64,000 bases of DNA from Candidatus Acidiferrales bacterium (GTDB lineage Bacteria > Acidobacteriota > Terriglobia > Acidiferrales > UBA7541): NCBI GenBank assembly GCA_035934015.1, contig DASYYH010000016.1, positions 186,001-250,000 on the forward strand. Direction: 5' to 3'. The position numbers and the translations under genes were made by a program. Numbering within the stretch: position 1 is the first letter of the stretch; each line of letters starts with the position of its first letter. Below, in pieces: positions 45,655 through 55,547 of the stretch. The notes beneath the pieces are model-generated. The model searched no databases. It saw only the letters and a program-made list of their open reading frames with translations, and was not told where the DNA came from.

Positions 45655-46353
45655 TCATTGCGCGGTCGCGCTCGCCGTGGCCGTCGCATGCACTGGATCG
45701 ATAGCTCCGGCCTTCGGTTCAGCTGCGGAAGCGACCAGGACATGCGCGCTCCCATCGCCATCACCAAAAAGCTGGGCCGTCTCGGCGTCGCGCGTCGCAT
45801 GCAGCTCGACCACGTCGCCAACGCGAAGGTGCGCAAACAAAATCTTGACGTCGGCATTACTTAAGCGGATGCATCCGTGCGAAGCGCGCCGTCCGATCAT
45901 CCGCGGCTCATTCGTGCCGTGAATGCCGTATCCTTTGGCGCTCAGTCCAATCCAGCGCGGCCCGACCGGATTTTCCGGCCCTGCGGGAATCACTTGTCCC
46001 GGGTGGTAGTAGACCGGGTCCGTCACGAGGTTCACGACGCGAAATTCACCCACGGGGCTGGGGCTTGCAGGCGCTCCCACGGCCACGCGAAACATGAGCA
46101 TCACGCAGCCATTTTCAACCAGCGCAAGTCGCCGATCCGGAATGCTGACGATGATTCGTCGTTCCGAAGCCACAGCTGACACAGGCACAGCTTCCGTATC
46201 GGCCGTACGTCGAAGGGGGCGCTCTTGCGCCGCACTCTTTCCCGCCAGCGCGAGGGCGAGTACAGCCAGCGCCGTGACTTGATATTTCGTTTGAATAAAA
46301 GCCTGGCTCCGAGAGTTACTTCGTTTTACCGTTTGTCCTTGCGTCCGCCGCAT
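45655..46353 (-). CDS. L,D-transpeptidase (YkuD family)
   Basis: A 232-residue protein. A hydrophobic N-terminal segment (VTALAVLALALAGKSAAQ) precedes a YkuD domain with His145 (GIHGTNEP), His159 and Cys161 in SHGCIRL, the catalytic set. It would make 3-3 cross-links in peptidoglycan or attach proteins to it. ATG 46353 has AGGAGG 5 nt upstream; the frame is open to 46500. Confidence 0.92.
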   Translation of the reverse strand: MRRTQGQTVKRSNSRSQAFIQTKYQVTALAVLALALAGKSAAQERPLRRTADTEAVPVSAVASERRIIVSIPDRRLALVENGCVMLMFRVAVGAPASPSPVGEFRVVNLVTDPVYYHPGQVIPAGPENPVGPRWIGLSAKGYGIHGTNEPRMIGRRASHGCIRLSNADVKILFAHLRVGDVVELHATRDAETAQLFGDGDGSAHVLVASAAEPKAGAIDPVHATATASATAQ

Positions 46354-46516
46354 CACTTCCTCCTGGTTTTTATTTGCCTTCAGACGTGAGAATCGCACGG
46401 TCACGGCCATTTGTGAGCATGTTGAAAACACAGGAGATAGCGGAACCCAGACAGGCGTCTCGCGTGTCGCGCCAGACACGAGCGTGAAACCGCGACGCAC
46501 ACGCCACGTCTCAAGC

Positions 46517-46522
46517 TATAAT
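46517..46522 (+). promoter_or_regulatory. -10 box of the M50 protease gene
   Basis: TATAAT lies 23 nt before ATG 46546. The -35 region is not clear. Confidence 0.5.
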
Positions 46523-46545
46523 CGGGTGGAAGGATTGGTTAGGAC

Positions 46546-47724
46546 ATGGAGCAGCAGCATTCGGGCATCCGCTTGGGGAAGGTATTGGGGATCCCACTAT
46601 ACCTTCACGCCACGTGGTTCATTATTTTTGCGCTAATCACTTTTTCTTTGGCCGAGATGTTTCAGCAGGCGCACGGAGGTATGTCTCAGGCGCAATACTG
46701 GCTCCTCGGCATCTGCGTGAGCCTTTTGTTTTTCGGTTCCGTCGTATTCCACGAACTGAGCCACAGCGTCGTCGCCAAGCACTACAAGATCCCTGTTGTC
46801 TCCATCACACTTTTTGTCTTCGGCGGACTGGCGCAGATCCAGCGCGATCCTGATAATGCCAGGCAGGAATTCAACATCGCCGTCGCTGGGCCGATTGCGA
46901 GTTTCGTCCTCTCGGCTGCATTTTATGGACTGATGCGCCTGATGCCGCCCGGCGGATTTCAAACCGGAGCGATGTGGCTCTGTTGGATCAATTTTGCGCT
47001 TGGAGTTTTTAACTTGATTCCCGGCTTCCCGATGGATGGCGGCCGTGTCTTTCGCGCGATAGTCTGGGGCGCAACAAAGAACTTCGAAAAAGCGACCAAA
47101 GTCGCTTCGGCCACTGGTCAATTTTTTGCCTATTTGCTTATCGTCTTCGGCCTCTGGGCCGTTCTTCAGCAGAATAGCGAAGCGTCGAAATTGCTCGGCG
47201 GCTGGTTCGGCGGCCTGTGGCTCGCGTTTATCGGCTGGTTCTTACTATCCGGCGCGCAAGCGACTTATGCGCAAGTGGCTATTCGCAATTCCCTGATCGG
47301 CCTGCGCGCCGGCGATATTATGTCGGCCGACGTCCCGACTGTTTCGCGCGACATTTCACTCGAAGATTACGTCCGCGAAGTTCTCCGCACCGGCCGCCGC
47401 TGCCACGTCGTCACCGGAAATGGTATGGCCGTTGGTTTGGTCACCTTGCATCAAGTTCAGCGCTTCCCCCGCGACGAGTGGGCGAACACTTCTGTTCAAG
47501 CGGCCATGGTGCCCCAGTCGAAAATTCATTGGGTGGCGCCGAGTGAACCGGTCACTGGGGTGCTCGAGCGCATGCAGAGTGAAGACGTCAATCAAATGCC
47601 CGTCCTCGATGACGGCCACATCATCGGAATCATCGCGCGCGACTCGATACTGCGCGTGATTCAGACCAGGATGCAGGCCAGCCGCTATACGGCTGGCAAC
47701 CCCCTGCAGCAGTCGCATAGGTAG
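46546..47724 (+). CDS. M50 site-2 protease with CBS pair
   Basis: A 392-residue intramembrane zinc protease. HELSH (69-73) is the HExxH zinc motif and NLIPGFPMDGGR the second zinc motif. Five to six helices are visible. The C-terminal 130 residues form a CBS pair (IMSADVPTVSRDISLEDYV; VTGVLERMQSEDVNQMPVLD). Such SpoIVFB-like proteases cleave membrane-bound regulators, with the CBS pair sensing adenine nucleotides. The gene is upstream of the OmpR-type regulator, 90 nt away. Confidence 0.92.
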   Translation: MEQQHSGIRLGKVLGIPLYLHATWFIIFALITFSLAEMFQQAHGGMSQAQYWLLGICVSLLFFGSVVFHELSHSVVAKHYKIPVVSITLFVFGGLAQIQRDPDNARQEFNIAVAGPIASFVLSAAFYGLMRLMPPGGFQTGAMWLCWINFALGVFNLIPGFPMDGGRVFRAIVWGATKNFEKATKVASATGQFFAYLLIVFGLWAVLQQNSEASKLLGGWFGGLWLAFIGWFLLSGAQATYAQVAIRNSLIGLRAGDIMSADVPTVSRDISLEDYVREVLRTGRRCHVVTGNGMAVGLVTLHQVQRFPRDEWANTSVQAAMVPQSKIHWVAPSEPVTGVLERMQSEDVNQMPVLDDGHIIGIIARDSILRVIQTRMQASRYTAGNPLQQSHR

Positions 47725-47780
47725 CGGGGCGCCTTGCATCTCACGCCCACTGCCGCGATACTTTGTGGCGCTTCTCGCCG

Positions 47781-47786
47781 TATAAT
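47781..47786 (+). promoter_or_regulatory. -10 box of the OmpR-type regulator gene
   Basis: TATAAT lies 28 nt before ATG 47815, so the two-component and efflux genes can be transcribed apart from the protease. Confidence 0.45.
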
Positions 47787-47814
47787 CCACATAGCACCCA
47801 AAAGACTGGCCGCT

Positions 47815-48489
47815 ATGCGCATTCTCCTCGTCGAAGACGAACGCAAGGTGGCGAGCTTCGTGGCTCGCGCGCTGCGCGAGACTGCTTATGCGGTTGACGT
47901 TGCTTCCACCGGTGAAGATGGCCTGCGCTCGGCTCTCGAAAATTCGTATGATGCGATTCTTCTGGATGTCCGTCTTCCTGGAATCAGCGGCATCGAGCTG
48001 TGCCGCAAGCTCCGCCACGCGGAAATCCAATCTCCGATTCTTATGTTGACCGCGCGCAGCCTCGTCGAGCAGCGCGTCGAGGGCCTCGATGCTGGCGCCG
48101 ATGATTATCTGACGAAGCCATTCGCCCTCGCTGAACTGCAAGCCCGCGTCCGCGCCCTTGTTCGCCGCGGGTTTCGCCGGGGCGAAGCGAAATTGCGCTG
48201 CGGTGATTTGGAGCTCGACCGCCATCGCCGCAGTGTCACGCGCGCCGCCAAGAAAGTGCCTTTGACTTCGAAAGAATTCGCTCTCCTTGAGCTCCTGCTC
48301 ATGCGCGCGCCCGACGCCGTCACGCGCAGCGAAATCATCGAACATGTCTGGGACTCTCACTTCGACAGCGAAACCAACCTCGTCGATGTCTACATCAATC
48401 GCCTCCGCCAAAAAATCGATCAGGGCCACGCCTCGAAGCTCGTCCACACGCTGCGCGGTGTCGGTTACCGCCTGGGAGCGGCCGAATGA
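47815..48489 (+). CDS. OmpR-family response regulator (CusR-like)
   Basis: A 224-residue protein. The receiver has RILLVEDERKVASFV and the phosphorylated Asp in AILLDVRLPGISG. A winged helix follows (LDRHRRSVTRAAKKVPLTSK; VDVYINRLRQKID). ATG 47815 starts the receiver; the frame is open to 47734. It overlaps the kinase gene by 4 bp. The position before the TolC/adaptor/RND genes suggests it controls them. Confidence 0.92.
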   Translation: MRILLVEDERKVASFVARALRETAYAVDVASTGEDGLRSALENSYDAILLDVRLPGISGIELCRKLRHAEIQSPILMLTARSLVEQRVEGLDAGADDYLTKPFALAELQARVRALVRRGFRRGEAKLRCGDLELDRHRRSVTRAAKKVPLTSKEFALLELLLMRAPDAVTRSEIIEHVWDSHFDSETNLVDVYINRLRQKIDQGHASKLVHTLRGVGYRLGAAE

Positions 48490-49901
48490 AGCGCACCCTA
48501 TCGTTGCGCGTGCGTATGATGCTGCTCTTTTGCGTCACCGTCGGCGTACTCCTCGCCGGTTCCTATGTAGTCTTCTATCTCGCATTGCAAACCGTCATAC
48601 ACACGGAATTCGATCATCGCCTCATCGAGGCCGAAGCGCCTGTGGCGGCGGACATAGCAACGGACCCAAACGACGCGGACATTGTCGCCATGGATATCCC
48701 GGGCGAATATTTCGAGACTGTCGATCTCTCTGGCCGTGTCCGCGCACTTTCAAAAAATCTCAATGGCCACGCCATCGCATGGACCGGCAGCACGAAGCAG
48801 TTACAAACCGCTCGCGACCCTGTCCTCGGTCGTCTGCGTCTGGGCATCGCGCCCATACATCGTCCCACTGGCGACAGCATCCTGATTCTCGCCATACCCA
48901 TGCATGATATTTATGAGATTTTGACACGCTTCCGCGCTCTGCTCTTCATTCTCTTTCCGTGCACCCTGCTGATTCTCGGCGGAGTCTCAGCCTGGTACGT
49001 CGGCCGCAGCCTCAAACCCATTGCCGCACTCACGCAGGAAACCTCGCGCATGGCAGATCGCGTCAGAGTTGGTCCTCCAGGGAAAATGCCCGAGCGAGCC
49101 ACGCCCAATGAACTGCCCATCGCCTCCGCGAATCGTGATGATGAGCTTGGCCGGCTGGCGGACGCGTTCAACAAGCTTTTTGTCTGCATGGAGGGCGCCC
49201 TCCTCCAATTGCGCCAATTCGTCTCCGACGCTTCTCACGAGCTGCGCACGCCGCTCTCGATTCTGCAAGGTGAAACCGAGTTGCTCTTGAAAGAGCCGCG
49301 CAAGCCCGAGGAATACCACCGCGCTCTCGAAATCATTGACAGCGAATTGAAAAAACTCAGCCGCATTGTCGAGGGTCTTTTCACGCTGGCCATGGCGGAT
49401 GCCGGTCAGTTGCGTCTCGCCCACGATCCCGTTTACCTCAACGAAGTCCTCGAAGAAGCCTGTGCGCTTGTTGCGCCGCGTGCGCGCGCTAAGGGAATTG
49501 CCATCGAACGCCAGTTGTCCGCGGAAGTTCCTTACACCGGCGACGAGGCTTTTCTCCGTCAACTGTTCCTCGTTTTTCTCGACAACGCCTTGAAATATTC
49601 CAGAGCGGAGAGCCGCATTCATGTGCAATTGGCTGCCGAGAATGGAACGGTGCAAGTCCAGTTTCAGGATCAGGGCGTGGGAATCGCGGCCGATCATCTT
49701 CCGCATATTTTCGAGCGCTTCTATCGCGGTCTCCAGCCTGACTCTGCAGAAGCGCAAAGCGGCGGCCTCGGCCTGGCCATCGCGCAAGCAATCGTCCGCG
49801 CTCAAGGTGGAACCATCGAATGCGCCAGTGAACCGGGCTCCGGCTCGACATTCACCATCTCTTTTCCCCGCCAGACCGAGAATGGCCAGTCAAAAAACTA
49901 A
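48486..49901 (+). CDS. Membrane histidine kinase (CusS-like)
   Basis: A 471-residue kinase with helices MMLLFCVTVGVLLAGSYVVF and LLFILFPCTLLILGGVSAWY around a periplasmic loop of about 120 residues. HAMP, the H-box SDASHELRTPLSIL, the N-box FLDNALKYS and G2 GGLGLAIAQ follow. The arrangement is that of CusS-type kinases sensing metals or drugs. It is coupled to the regulator gene by a 4-bp overlap and precedes the efflux genes by 139 nt. Confidence 0.92.
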   Translation: MKRTLSLRVRMMLLFCVTVGVLLAGSYVVFYLALQTVIHTEFDHRLIEAEAPVAADIATDPNDADIVAMDIPGEYFETVDLSGRVRALSKNLNGHAIAWTGSTKQLQTARDPVLGRLRLGIAPIHRPTGDSILILAIPMHDIYEILTRFRALLFILFPCTLLILGGVSAWYVGRSLKPIAALTQETSRMADRVRVGPPGKMPERATPNELPIASANRDDELGRLADAFNKLFVCMEGALLQLRQFVSDASHELRTPLSILQGETELLLKEPRKPEEYHRALEIIDSELKKLSRIVEGLFTLAMADAGQLRLAHDPVYLNEVLEEACALVAPRARAKGIAIERQLSAEVPYTGDEAFLRQLFLVFLDNALKYSRAESRIHVQLAAENGTVQVQFQDQGVGIAADHLPHIFERFYRGLQPDSAEAQSGGLGLAIAQAIVRAQGGTIECASEPGSGSTFTISFPRQTENGQSKN

Positions 49902-50040
49902 ATAAAAATTAATCTTCATTAAAGGTTCTGGCGTTGACCGCCCGGCTACACTGAGATGTGAACACGATGCTTGCCAACGAGCGTCTATGCGGATACCTTT
50001 CACCTGGATCGCAACCATGGCGAAAGGAGGCCGAGTTACG

Positions 50041-51288
50041 ATGAACCGCATGGCGTTCGCCGCTATGGCGCTTCTGGCCTCCTGTGCGATCGTTCCTCCT
50101 TCGAGTGCGCAGGACGCGCCGCCCTCCGCCGCTTTGTCAGTGCAAAAATTGACTCTCGCTCAAGCTCTCGACATGGCGGAACGTCAGAATCTCGATTTGA
50201 TCGCTGCTCGCGCGCAGCGCACCGTCTCCGCCGCCGGTGTGCGTATCGCCCAGGAACGGCCAAATCCCACCGGCAATTTCAATGCCTTGCGCGATGACCC
50301 GCACGAAGGCTGGTGGTTCGATATGCCCATCGAACTCAACTCCAAACGCCAAAAACGCATCGATCTCGCGCACGCGGAAGAGGGTCTTACCGACGACGAC
50401 ATCTCCGCGCTCGAAAAACAACTCCGCCAAAACGTCCGCGACGCATTCTTCGCTCTTGCGCTCGCGCGCGGTGTGACGGAGGAGAAAAATGACACGCTGA
50501 AGCTTGCCCAGCGCCTCCACGACATCGCCCAGCAACGCTATGAGACCGGCGACGTTCCGCAGCTCGAAGTTTTTCAGGCTGAACTCGAAGTCTCCCAGGC
50601 GCAAGCCGACTATGAAGTCGCGCAAAAGGAAGCAAGGGTCGCGCTCAATGAATTGAACGCCCTGCTCAGCGAACCTCCCTCGACCGATTGGGATTTGGTG
50701 AATTTGCTTTCCGATTTGCCCGCCAAACCTGCCCTCGATACGCTGTTCACTCGCGCCCGTGCCGCCAATGCTGAGCTGCAGAGAATCACTCAGGAAGAGA
50801 AAGTCGAGCAGAGCCAGCTCGCTCTTTATAAAGCCGATCGCGTCCCGAATCTCACACTCTCGCTCGGCGTCGATTACAACGCGCCTCATAATTTTCGTTA
50901 TGGCCCGCGCAGCCAGGCAAGCATGGAGATCCCGATTTTCTCCCGCAATCAAGGCGAAATCGCTGAATCTTCCGCGAGTTTGATTGCCCTTCAGGACCAA
51001 TCCCTCGCGACGCGACGCGCCGTCGAGGGCCGTGTGGAATCGGCCTACCTTGAACTCGATTCGCGCGAAACCCAGGCGCAACTTTATAATGCGTCGCTCC
51101 TGCCAGCCAGCGAGCGCCTTGAAAGCATGGCGGAGGAAAGTTACCGCGCCGGCAAGGCCAACATTCTTTCTGTTCTTGAAGCGCAGAAAAACGTCCAGCA
51201 AGTCCGCGAAGAGTATTTGCAAAGCCTGTTCGCGGTTCAGCAAGCTTTTGCGCAACTGGAAGAGACGGTTGGAGCGCCTCTCGACTGA
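50041..51288 (+). CDS. TolC-family outer-membrane efflux channel
   Basis: A 415-residue protein with a signal peptide (MALLASCAIVPPSSAQ). The long helical repeat of the OEP family follows (LTLAQALDMAERQNLDLIAA, then the second half from about residue 240). ATG 50041 has GGAGG about 9 nt upstream; the frame is open to 49987. It is the first gene of the TolC-adaptor-pump set and should form the exit duct. Confidence 0.9.
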   Translation: MNRMAFAAMALLASCAIVPPSSAQDAPPSAALSVQKLTLAQALDMAERQNLDLIAARAQRTVSAAGVRIAQERPNPTGNFNALRDDPHEGWWFDMPIELNSKRQKRIDLAHAEEGLTDDDISALEKQLRQNVRDAFFALALARGVTEEKNDTLKLAQRLHDIAQQRYETGDVPQLEVFQAELEVSQAQADYEVAQKEARVALNELNALLSEPPSTDWDLVNLLSDLPAKPALDTLFTRARAANAELQRITQEEKVEQSQLALYKADRVPNLTLSLGVDYNAPHNFRYGPRSQASMEIPIFSRNQGEIAESSASLIALQDQSLATRRAVEGRVESAYLELDSRETQAQLYNASLLPASERLESMAEESYRAGKANILSVLEAQKNVQQVREEYLQSLFAVQQAFAQLEETVGAPLD

Positions 51289-51328
51289 ATCGGCTGCGGG
51301 CGCGGCCAGAAAGACAGTGCGAAGAAAA

Positions 51329-52468
51329 ATGACATCGAGAAATTTGAGGAAAACGACGCGAAAGAACTGCTTCTGGTGCGCCGCCGCGCTGCTCATATCC
51401 TTCGCCGTGCCCGCGTTCCTCATCACCGGATGTTCGCATGGCGCAAGCGACGATCAAGAATCCCAGCCTCAGCTCACAGCCGAGGTAACTCTGACAAAAG
51501 TGGTTCGCGGCGATATCAAGCAAGTCGCTGCGCTCAATGGCAACGTCATTGCCTTGCCGAATCAGGATGTAAAACTGAGCGCCCTCGTCGCCGGCCGCAT
51601 TTCCGCGCTCAACGTCGCCGAAGGCGATCGCGTCCACAAAGGCGAAGTCCTCGCCGAAATCGACAGCCGCACCTACGCCGAACAGTTGCAGCAGGCCCAA
51701 GCGGCCCTCGCACAAGCAAAGGCAAGTCTTCAAAACGCGCAGCAGAGTCTCGCGCGCAATGAAACGCTCTTCCAGCGCGGCATCGTAGCCCGTAAAGACC
51801 TTGAGGACGCCCGCACTCAGGCCAGCGTCGCTGAAGCGGCCCAAACGCAAGCGGAAGCCGGCGAGGAATCTGCAAAACTTCAAATGGAGCGGACGCAGGT
51901 TATTTCCCCGCTCGATGGCGTCGTCGCGAAGCGTTACGCGAGCGTTGGCGAGCAGGTCGACGGCACTGGCGCGCAACTCATCGCCGAAGTCGCGAATATC
52001 AACGAAGTGGATCTCACGGCGAACTTGCCAGCCGCTTATCTCAGCAAAGTTCACGTCGGCGAGACCATTCCTATCTCAAGTGACGCGCTTCCCGGCAAGA
52101 CCTTCACCGGCCGCGTCACCGCCATTTCCCCGTCGGTCGATCCCTCGACCAATGTGGGCTCGATTCGCATCCGTATCGCGAATCCCGGCGGCGTTTTGCG
52201 CTTGGGAATGTACCTGACCGCGCAGGTCGCTCTGGAAACACACCCGAACGCACTTACCGTACCGGTCGAAGCCGTCTACCACGATGAATCCGGCCAGACG
52301 CAAGTCTATGAAGTCACCGGCGACACAGCCAAAGCGGCTGATGTCAAGATCGGCATCGAGTCGAATGGCCGCGCGGAAATTCTCGACGGCGTGAAGGCTG
52401 GCGACACTATCATCCAGACCGGCGGCTATGGCCTCGGCGATACTGCGAAAATCAAAGTGAAACAATGA
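51329..52468 (+). CDS. RND efflux periplasmic adaptor
   Basis: A 379-residue lipoprotein with lipobox-like FLITGC. The lipoyl halves (AGRISALNVAEGDRVHKGEV and VISPLDGVVAKRYASVGEQV), a coiled coil (about 110-170) and beta domains follow. It would link the RND pump to TolC. ATG 51329 is chosen; GTG 51317 is also possible, since neither has a strong ribosome site. It overlaps the pump gene by 4 bp. Confidence 0.9.
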   Translation: MTSRNLRKTTRKNCFWCAAALLISFAVPAFLITGCSHGASDDQESQPQLTAEVTLTKVVRGDIKQVAALNGNVIALPNQDVKLSALVAGRISALNVAEGDRVHKGEVLAEIDSRTYAEQLQQAQAALAQAKASLQNAQQSLARNETLFQRGIVARKDLEDARTQASVAEAAQTQAEAGEESAKLQMERTQVISPLDGVVAKRYASVGEQVDGTGAQLIAEVANINEVDLTANLPAAYLSKVHVGETIPISSDALPGKTFTGRVTAISPSVDPSTNVGSIRIRIANPGGVLRLGMYLTAQVALETHPNALTVPVEAVYHDESGQTQVYEVTGDTAKAADVKIGIESNGRAEILDGVKAGDTIIQTGGYGLGDTAKIKVKQ

Positions 52469-55400
52469 ACATCGTCCGAGTCTGCCGCAACAATCGCTAC
52501 GCGGTTTATCTCCTCACCGCTTTTCTCACCATCGCTGGCGTGTATTCCTTTTACACGCTTCCGAGCAACATCTATCCGAATCTCGATTTCCCTCGCATCA
52601 TGATTCTCGTCCATTCGGGCGATTTGTCTCCGCAGGCCATGCTGCTCTCCGTCACCAAGCCTATCGAAGAAGCCATGAGCGGCGTGCAGGGCGTCAGCCG
52701 TGTTCGCTCGAAGACCATTCGCGGTGCTAGTGAAATCGGCGTGCTTTTCAATTCCGGCATGGACATGAAGTACGCCCTGCAGCTCGTCCAGGGCCGCGTC
52801 AGCGAAGCAAAAGGGGCCCTCCCTCCCGACACCGAAATCGAAGTCGAATGGGAATCCCCGACGGTTTATCCCGTCCTCAGCCTCGTCCTGAATGGAAACG
52901 TCCCCGACGCCGACCTTTACGACTACGCCAATTACGACTTGCGCCCGCTCTTCACGCGCGTTCAGGGTGTCGGCCAGGTTGAAGTTCAGGCCACTGACCT
53001 GCGTGAAGTCTCCGTCATTGTCGACCCTGGGAAATTGCTCGCGCATCGCCTCTCTCTGAATGATGTCGCCACGGAACTCGCCGAGACGAATGACGTTGCC
53101 GCTGTCGGCCGTCTCCCCAAAGACTATCTCCAATATCAGATCCTCACCGACGACCAATTCCACACCCTCGACGACATTCGCAACGCGACCATTGCCACGC
53201 AAGATCAGGTTCCCGTGCGTTTGAGCGACATTGCTATCGTCCGCGACGGCGTCGCCGATCCCACCATGCTCGTCACCGGCAATGGCAAGCCCGCCGCCAC
53301 CATCGAGATCTCCCGTCAGCTCGACGGCAACATTCTCCAAATCGCCGGTCAGATCAGGAGCATGATCAGCAACCTCGGCTCCGCGATCCCCAAGACCCTG
53401 CATCTCTCCATCGACTACGACCTCGCTCAGTTCGTCTCCGAATCCATCAAAAGCGTTCGCGACGCCATCATCATCGGAGCGCTTCTCGCCATCGCCATCT
53501 TGTGGTTCTTCCTGCGCGACTGGCGCACCACTCTCGTCGCCGCCACATCTTTGCCTCTTTCGGTCATCGGTACATTTTTCTTCCTCAAGGAATTCGGCGG
53601 CACGCTCAACCTCATGTCTCTCGGCGGCATCGCTATCGCCATCGGCTTAATCATCGACGACGCTGTCGTCATCATTGAAAATATTTACCGCCATCTCGGC
53701 CTCGGCGAACCTCCCGCGATTGCCGCCGAAAATGGCGTGAAGGAATTGCTCGGCGCGGTTATCGGCTCCACAGCCACCACCCTCGTCGTTTTCCTGCCGC
53801 TAAGCTTGCTCACCGGCGTCACCGGCGAATTCTTCACCGCTCTCTGCCTCACGCTCGGCATTTCCGTTCTTCTTTCGCTCGTTTTCGCGCTGACGATCAT
53901 TCCGCTGTTCTCCTTGCGCTTCCTCACGTCTCACACTCACAAGGACAAATCCGAAACGCTCATTGGACCCGTGAATCGCGGCTATGAAAAAGCCGTCCGC
54001 TGGTCCCTGCGCCGCCGCAAAGTCGTTGCCCTTGCCGCGCTCGCCTGCGTTGGCCTAGCCGTATTTTTCTATACCCAGCTCGATACTGGCTTCCTGCCGG
54101 AGATGGATGAAGGCGGCTACATCCTCGATTACATCACTCCGCCTGGCACTTCTCTCGACGAAACCAACCGCATGCTCGAAAAAATCGAGCAGCGCATCGC
54201 CGCCATGCCCGACACGGCATCATTTTCACGCCGCACGGGTGCTGAGAACGGCCTCTTCGTCACCCAGCAGAATAGCGGCGACATGACCGTGAAGCTGAAG
54301 CCCGCCTCCGATCGCCGCCCCATCGACGACGTCATCAACGACCTGCGCGATCAAATCGCGAAAAACATTCCCGGCATCGACGTCGAATTCTCGCAAATCC
54401 TCCAGGACATGCTCGGCGATCTCGAAGGCACTCCCCAGCCCATCGAAGTCAAGGTCTTCGGCGATAACATGAGCGAGCTCGAATCTCTCGCCGACCAAAT
54501 CGGCCCGCAACTGCAAAAAGTCCCGGGTCTCGCCGATTTCAAATCCATCGAAAAAGGCAATCCGGAAATCGTTTTCGATATCGATCAGGGCGCGACTGGC
54601 CGCCTCGGCATGGCTCCCGCCGACGTTTCGCAGCAAGTCAGCGCCGGTCTGCTCGGCGTCACGGACACCAATCTTCGCGAATCCGATCGCACCATTCCGA
54701 TTCGCGTCCGCTTCCCTGATTCCTTCCGCATGAACTACAACGACATCCTGCAGTTCCCTGTCCTGACGCCTTCGAAGCAGATCGTCCCGCTCTCCGCCAT
54801 CGCCAACGTGCATCAGGTTCAGGGCGAAAGCGCACTCGAGCGCGAAAATCAGCGTCTGCTGATCTCCATGACCGGCGAGCTTGAAAATCGCGATCTCGGC
54901 AGCGTCGTGAGCGACGTCAAGAAAGTAATGGACCAGATCAAATTGCCCGTCGGCTACACCTACGAAATCGGCGGCCAGTATGAAAGCCAGCAATCCGCCT
55001 TTCACGATCTCTTGTTCGTTCTATTTCTCGCTCTCGGCGCGATTTTCATCGTTCTCGTCGTGCAATTCCGCCAGTTCGCCTCCGCGCTGATTATTTTGTC
55101 CGCTGCGCCGCTATCGCTCCTCGGCGTCTTCGGCATGCTCCTCGCCACGGGCACCGCGCTCAACGTTTCTTCGTTCATGGGTATCATTCTCATGGTCGGC
55201 CTTGTCGTGAAAAACGGCATCATCCTCTTCGAATACGTCCACAAACTCTGGGAAGAAGAAAAAATACCGCTCTTCGAAGCTCTCGTCGAAGCCGGCAAAA
55301 TCCGCGTCCGCCCGATTCTCATGACTACGCTCGCCACTCTCTTCGGCCTTCTGCCGCTTGCTCTCGGCCTCGGTTCCGGCGCGGAATTGCAGAAGCCCCT

Positions 55401-55500
55401 CGCCCTCGCCGTCATCGGCGGCCTTTTGCTCTCGACGTTCATCACTTTGCTTCTCATGCCCGTCCTTTATTCCTTCCTCCAGCGCAAATCCGCCGGATAG
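52465..55500 (+). CDS. RND efflux pump, AcrB-type
   Basis: A 1011-residue inner-membrane pump with two large periplasmic loops and about twelve helices. The TM4 relay is GLIIDDAVVIIEN with the Asp pair of AcrB-type proton pumps, and TM10 has GLVVKNGIIL with the relay lysine. This points to drug (HAE) rather than CusA-type metal efflux, even though the regulators look CusRS-like. It is coupled to the adaptor gene. Confidence 0.93.
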   Translation: MNIVRVCRNNRYAVYLLTAFLTIAGVYSFYTLPSNIYPNLDFPRIMILVHSGDLSPQAMLLSVTKPIEEAMSGVQGVSRVRSKTIRGASEIGVLFNSGMDMKYALQLVQGRVSEAKGALPPDTEIEVEWESPTVYPVLSLVLNGNVPDADLYDYANYDLRPLFTRVQGVGQVEVQATDLREVSVIVDPGKLLAHRLSLNDVATELAETNDVAAVGRLPKDYLQYQILTDDQFHTLDDIRNATIATQDQVPVRLSDIAIVRDGVADPTMLVTGNGKPAATIEISRQLDGNILQIAGQIRSMISNLGSAIPKTLHLSIDYDLAQFVSESIKSVRDAIIIGALLAIAILWFFLRDWRTTLVAATSLPLSVIGTFFFLKEFGGTLNLMSLGGIAIAIGLIIDDAVVIIENIYRHLGLGEPPAIAAENGVKELLGAVIGSTATTLVVFLPLSLLTGVTGEFFTALCLTLGISVLLSLVFALTIIPLFSLRFLTSHTHKDKSETLIGPVNRGYEKAVRWSLRRRKVVALAALACVGLAVFFYTQLDTGFLPEMDEGGYILDYITPPGTSLDETNRMLEKIEQRIAAMPDTASFSRRTGAENGLFVTQQNSGDMTVKLKPASDRRPIDDVINDLRDQIAKNIPGIDVEFSQILQDMLGDLEGTPQPIEVKVFGDNMSELESLADQIGPQLQKVPGLADFKSIEKGNPEIVFDIDQGATGRLGMAPADVSQQVSAGLLGVTDTNLRESDRTIPIRVRFPDSFRMNYNDILQFPVLTPSKQIVPLSAIANVHQVQGESALERENQRLLISMTGELENRDLGSVVSDVKKVMDQIKLPVGYTYEIGGQYESQQSAFHDLLFVLFLALGAIFIVLVVQFRQFASALIILSAAPLSLLGVFGMLLATGTALNVSSFMGIILMVGLVVKNGIILFEYVHKLWEEEKIPLFEALVEAGKIRVRPILMTTLATLFGLLPLALGLGSGAELQKPLALAVIGGLLLSTFITLLLMPVLYSFLQRKSAG

Positions 55501-55535
55501 TTCTGCCGCCACGTGCGCTCCTTGGACACTCTGTG

Positions 55536-55541
55536 TACAAT
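55536..55541 (+). promoter_or_regulatory. -10 box giving a leaderless transcript
   Basis: TACAAT ends 6 nt before ATG 55548, so transcription should start at or near the A of the start codon. No ribosome site is visible. Confidence 0.45.
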
Positions 55542-55547
55542 AGCGCC

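Noticed and set aside
47356-48447. A 363-codon open frame antisense to the M50 protease end and OmpR-type regulator
   Set aside because: Both plus-strand genes have full catalytic or phosphorylation motifs; the antisense frame has none.
50137-51426. A 429-codon open frame antisense to the TolC gene
   Set aside because: Shadow of a clear TolC-family gene in an operon.
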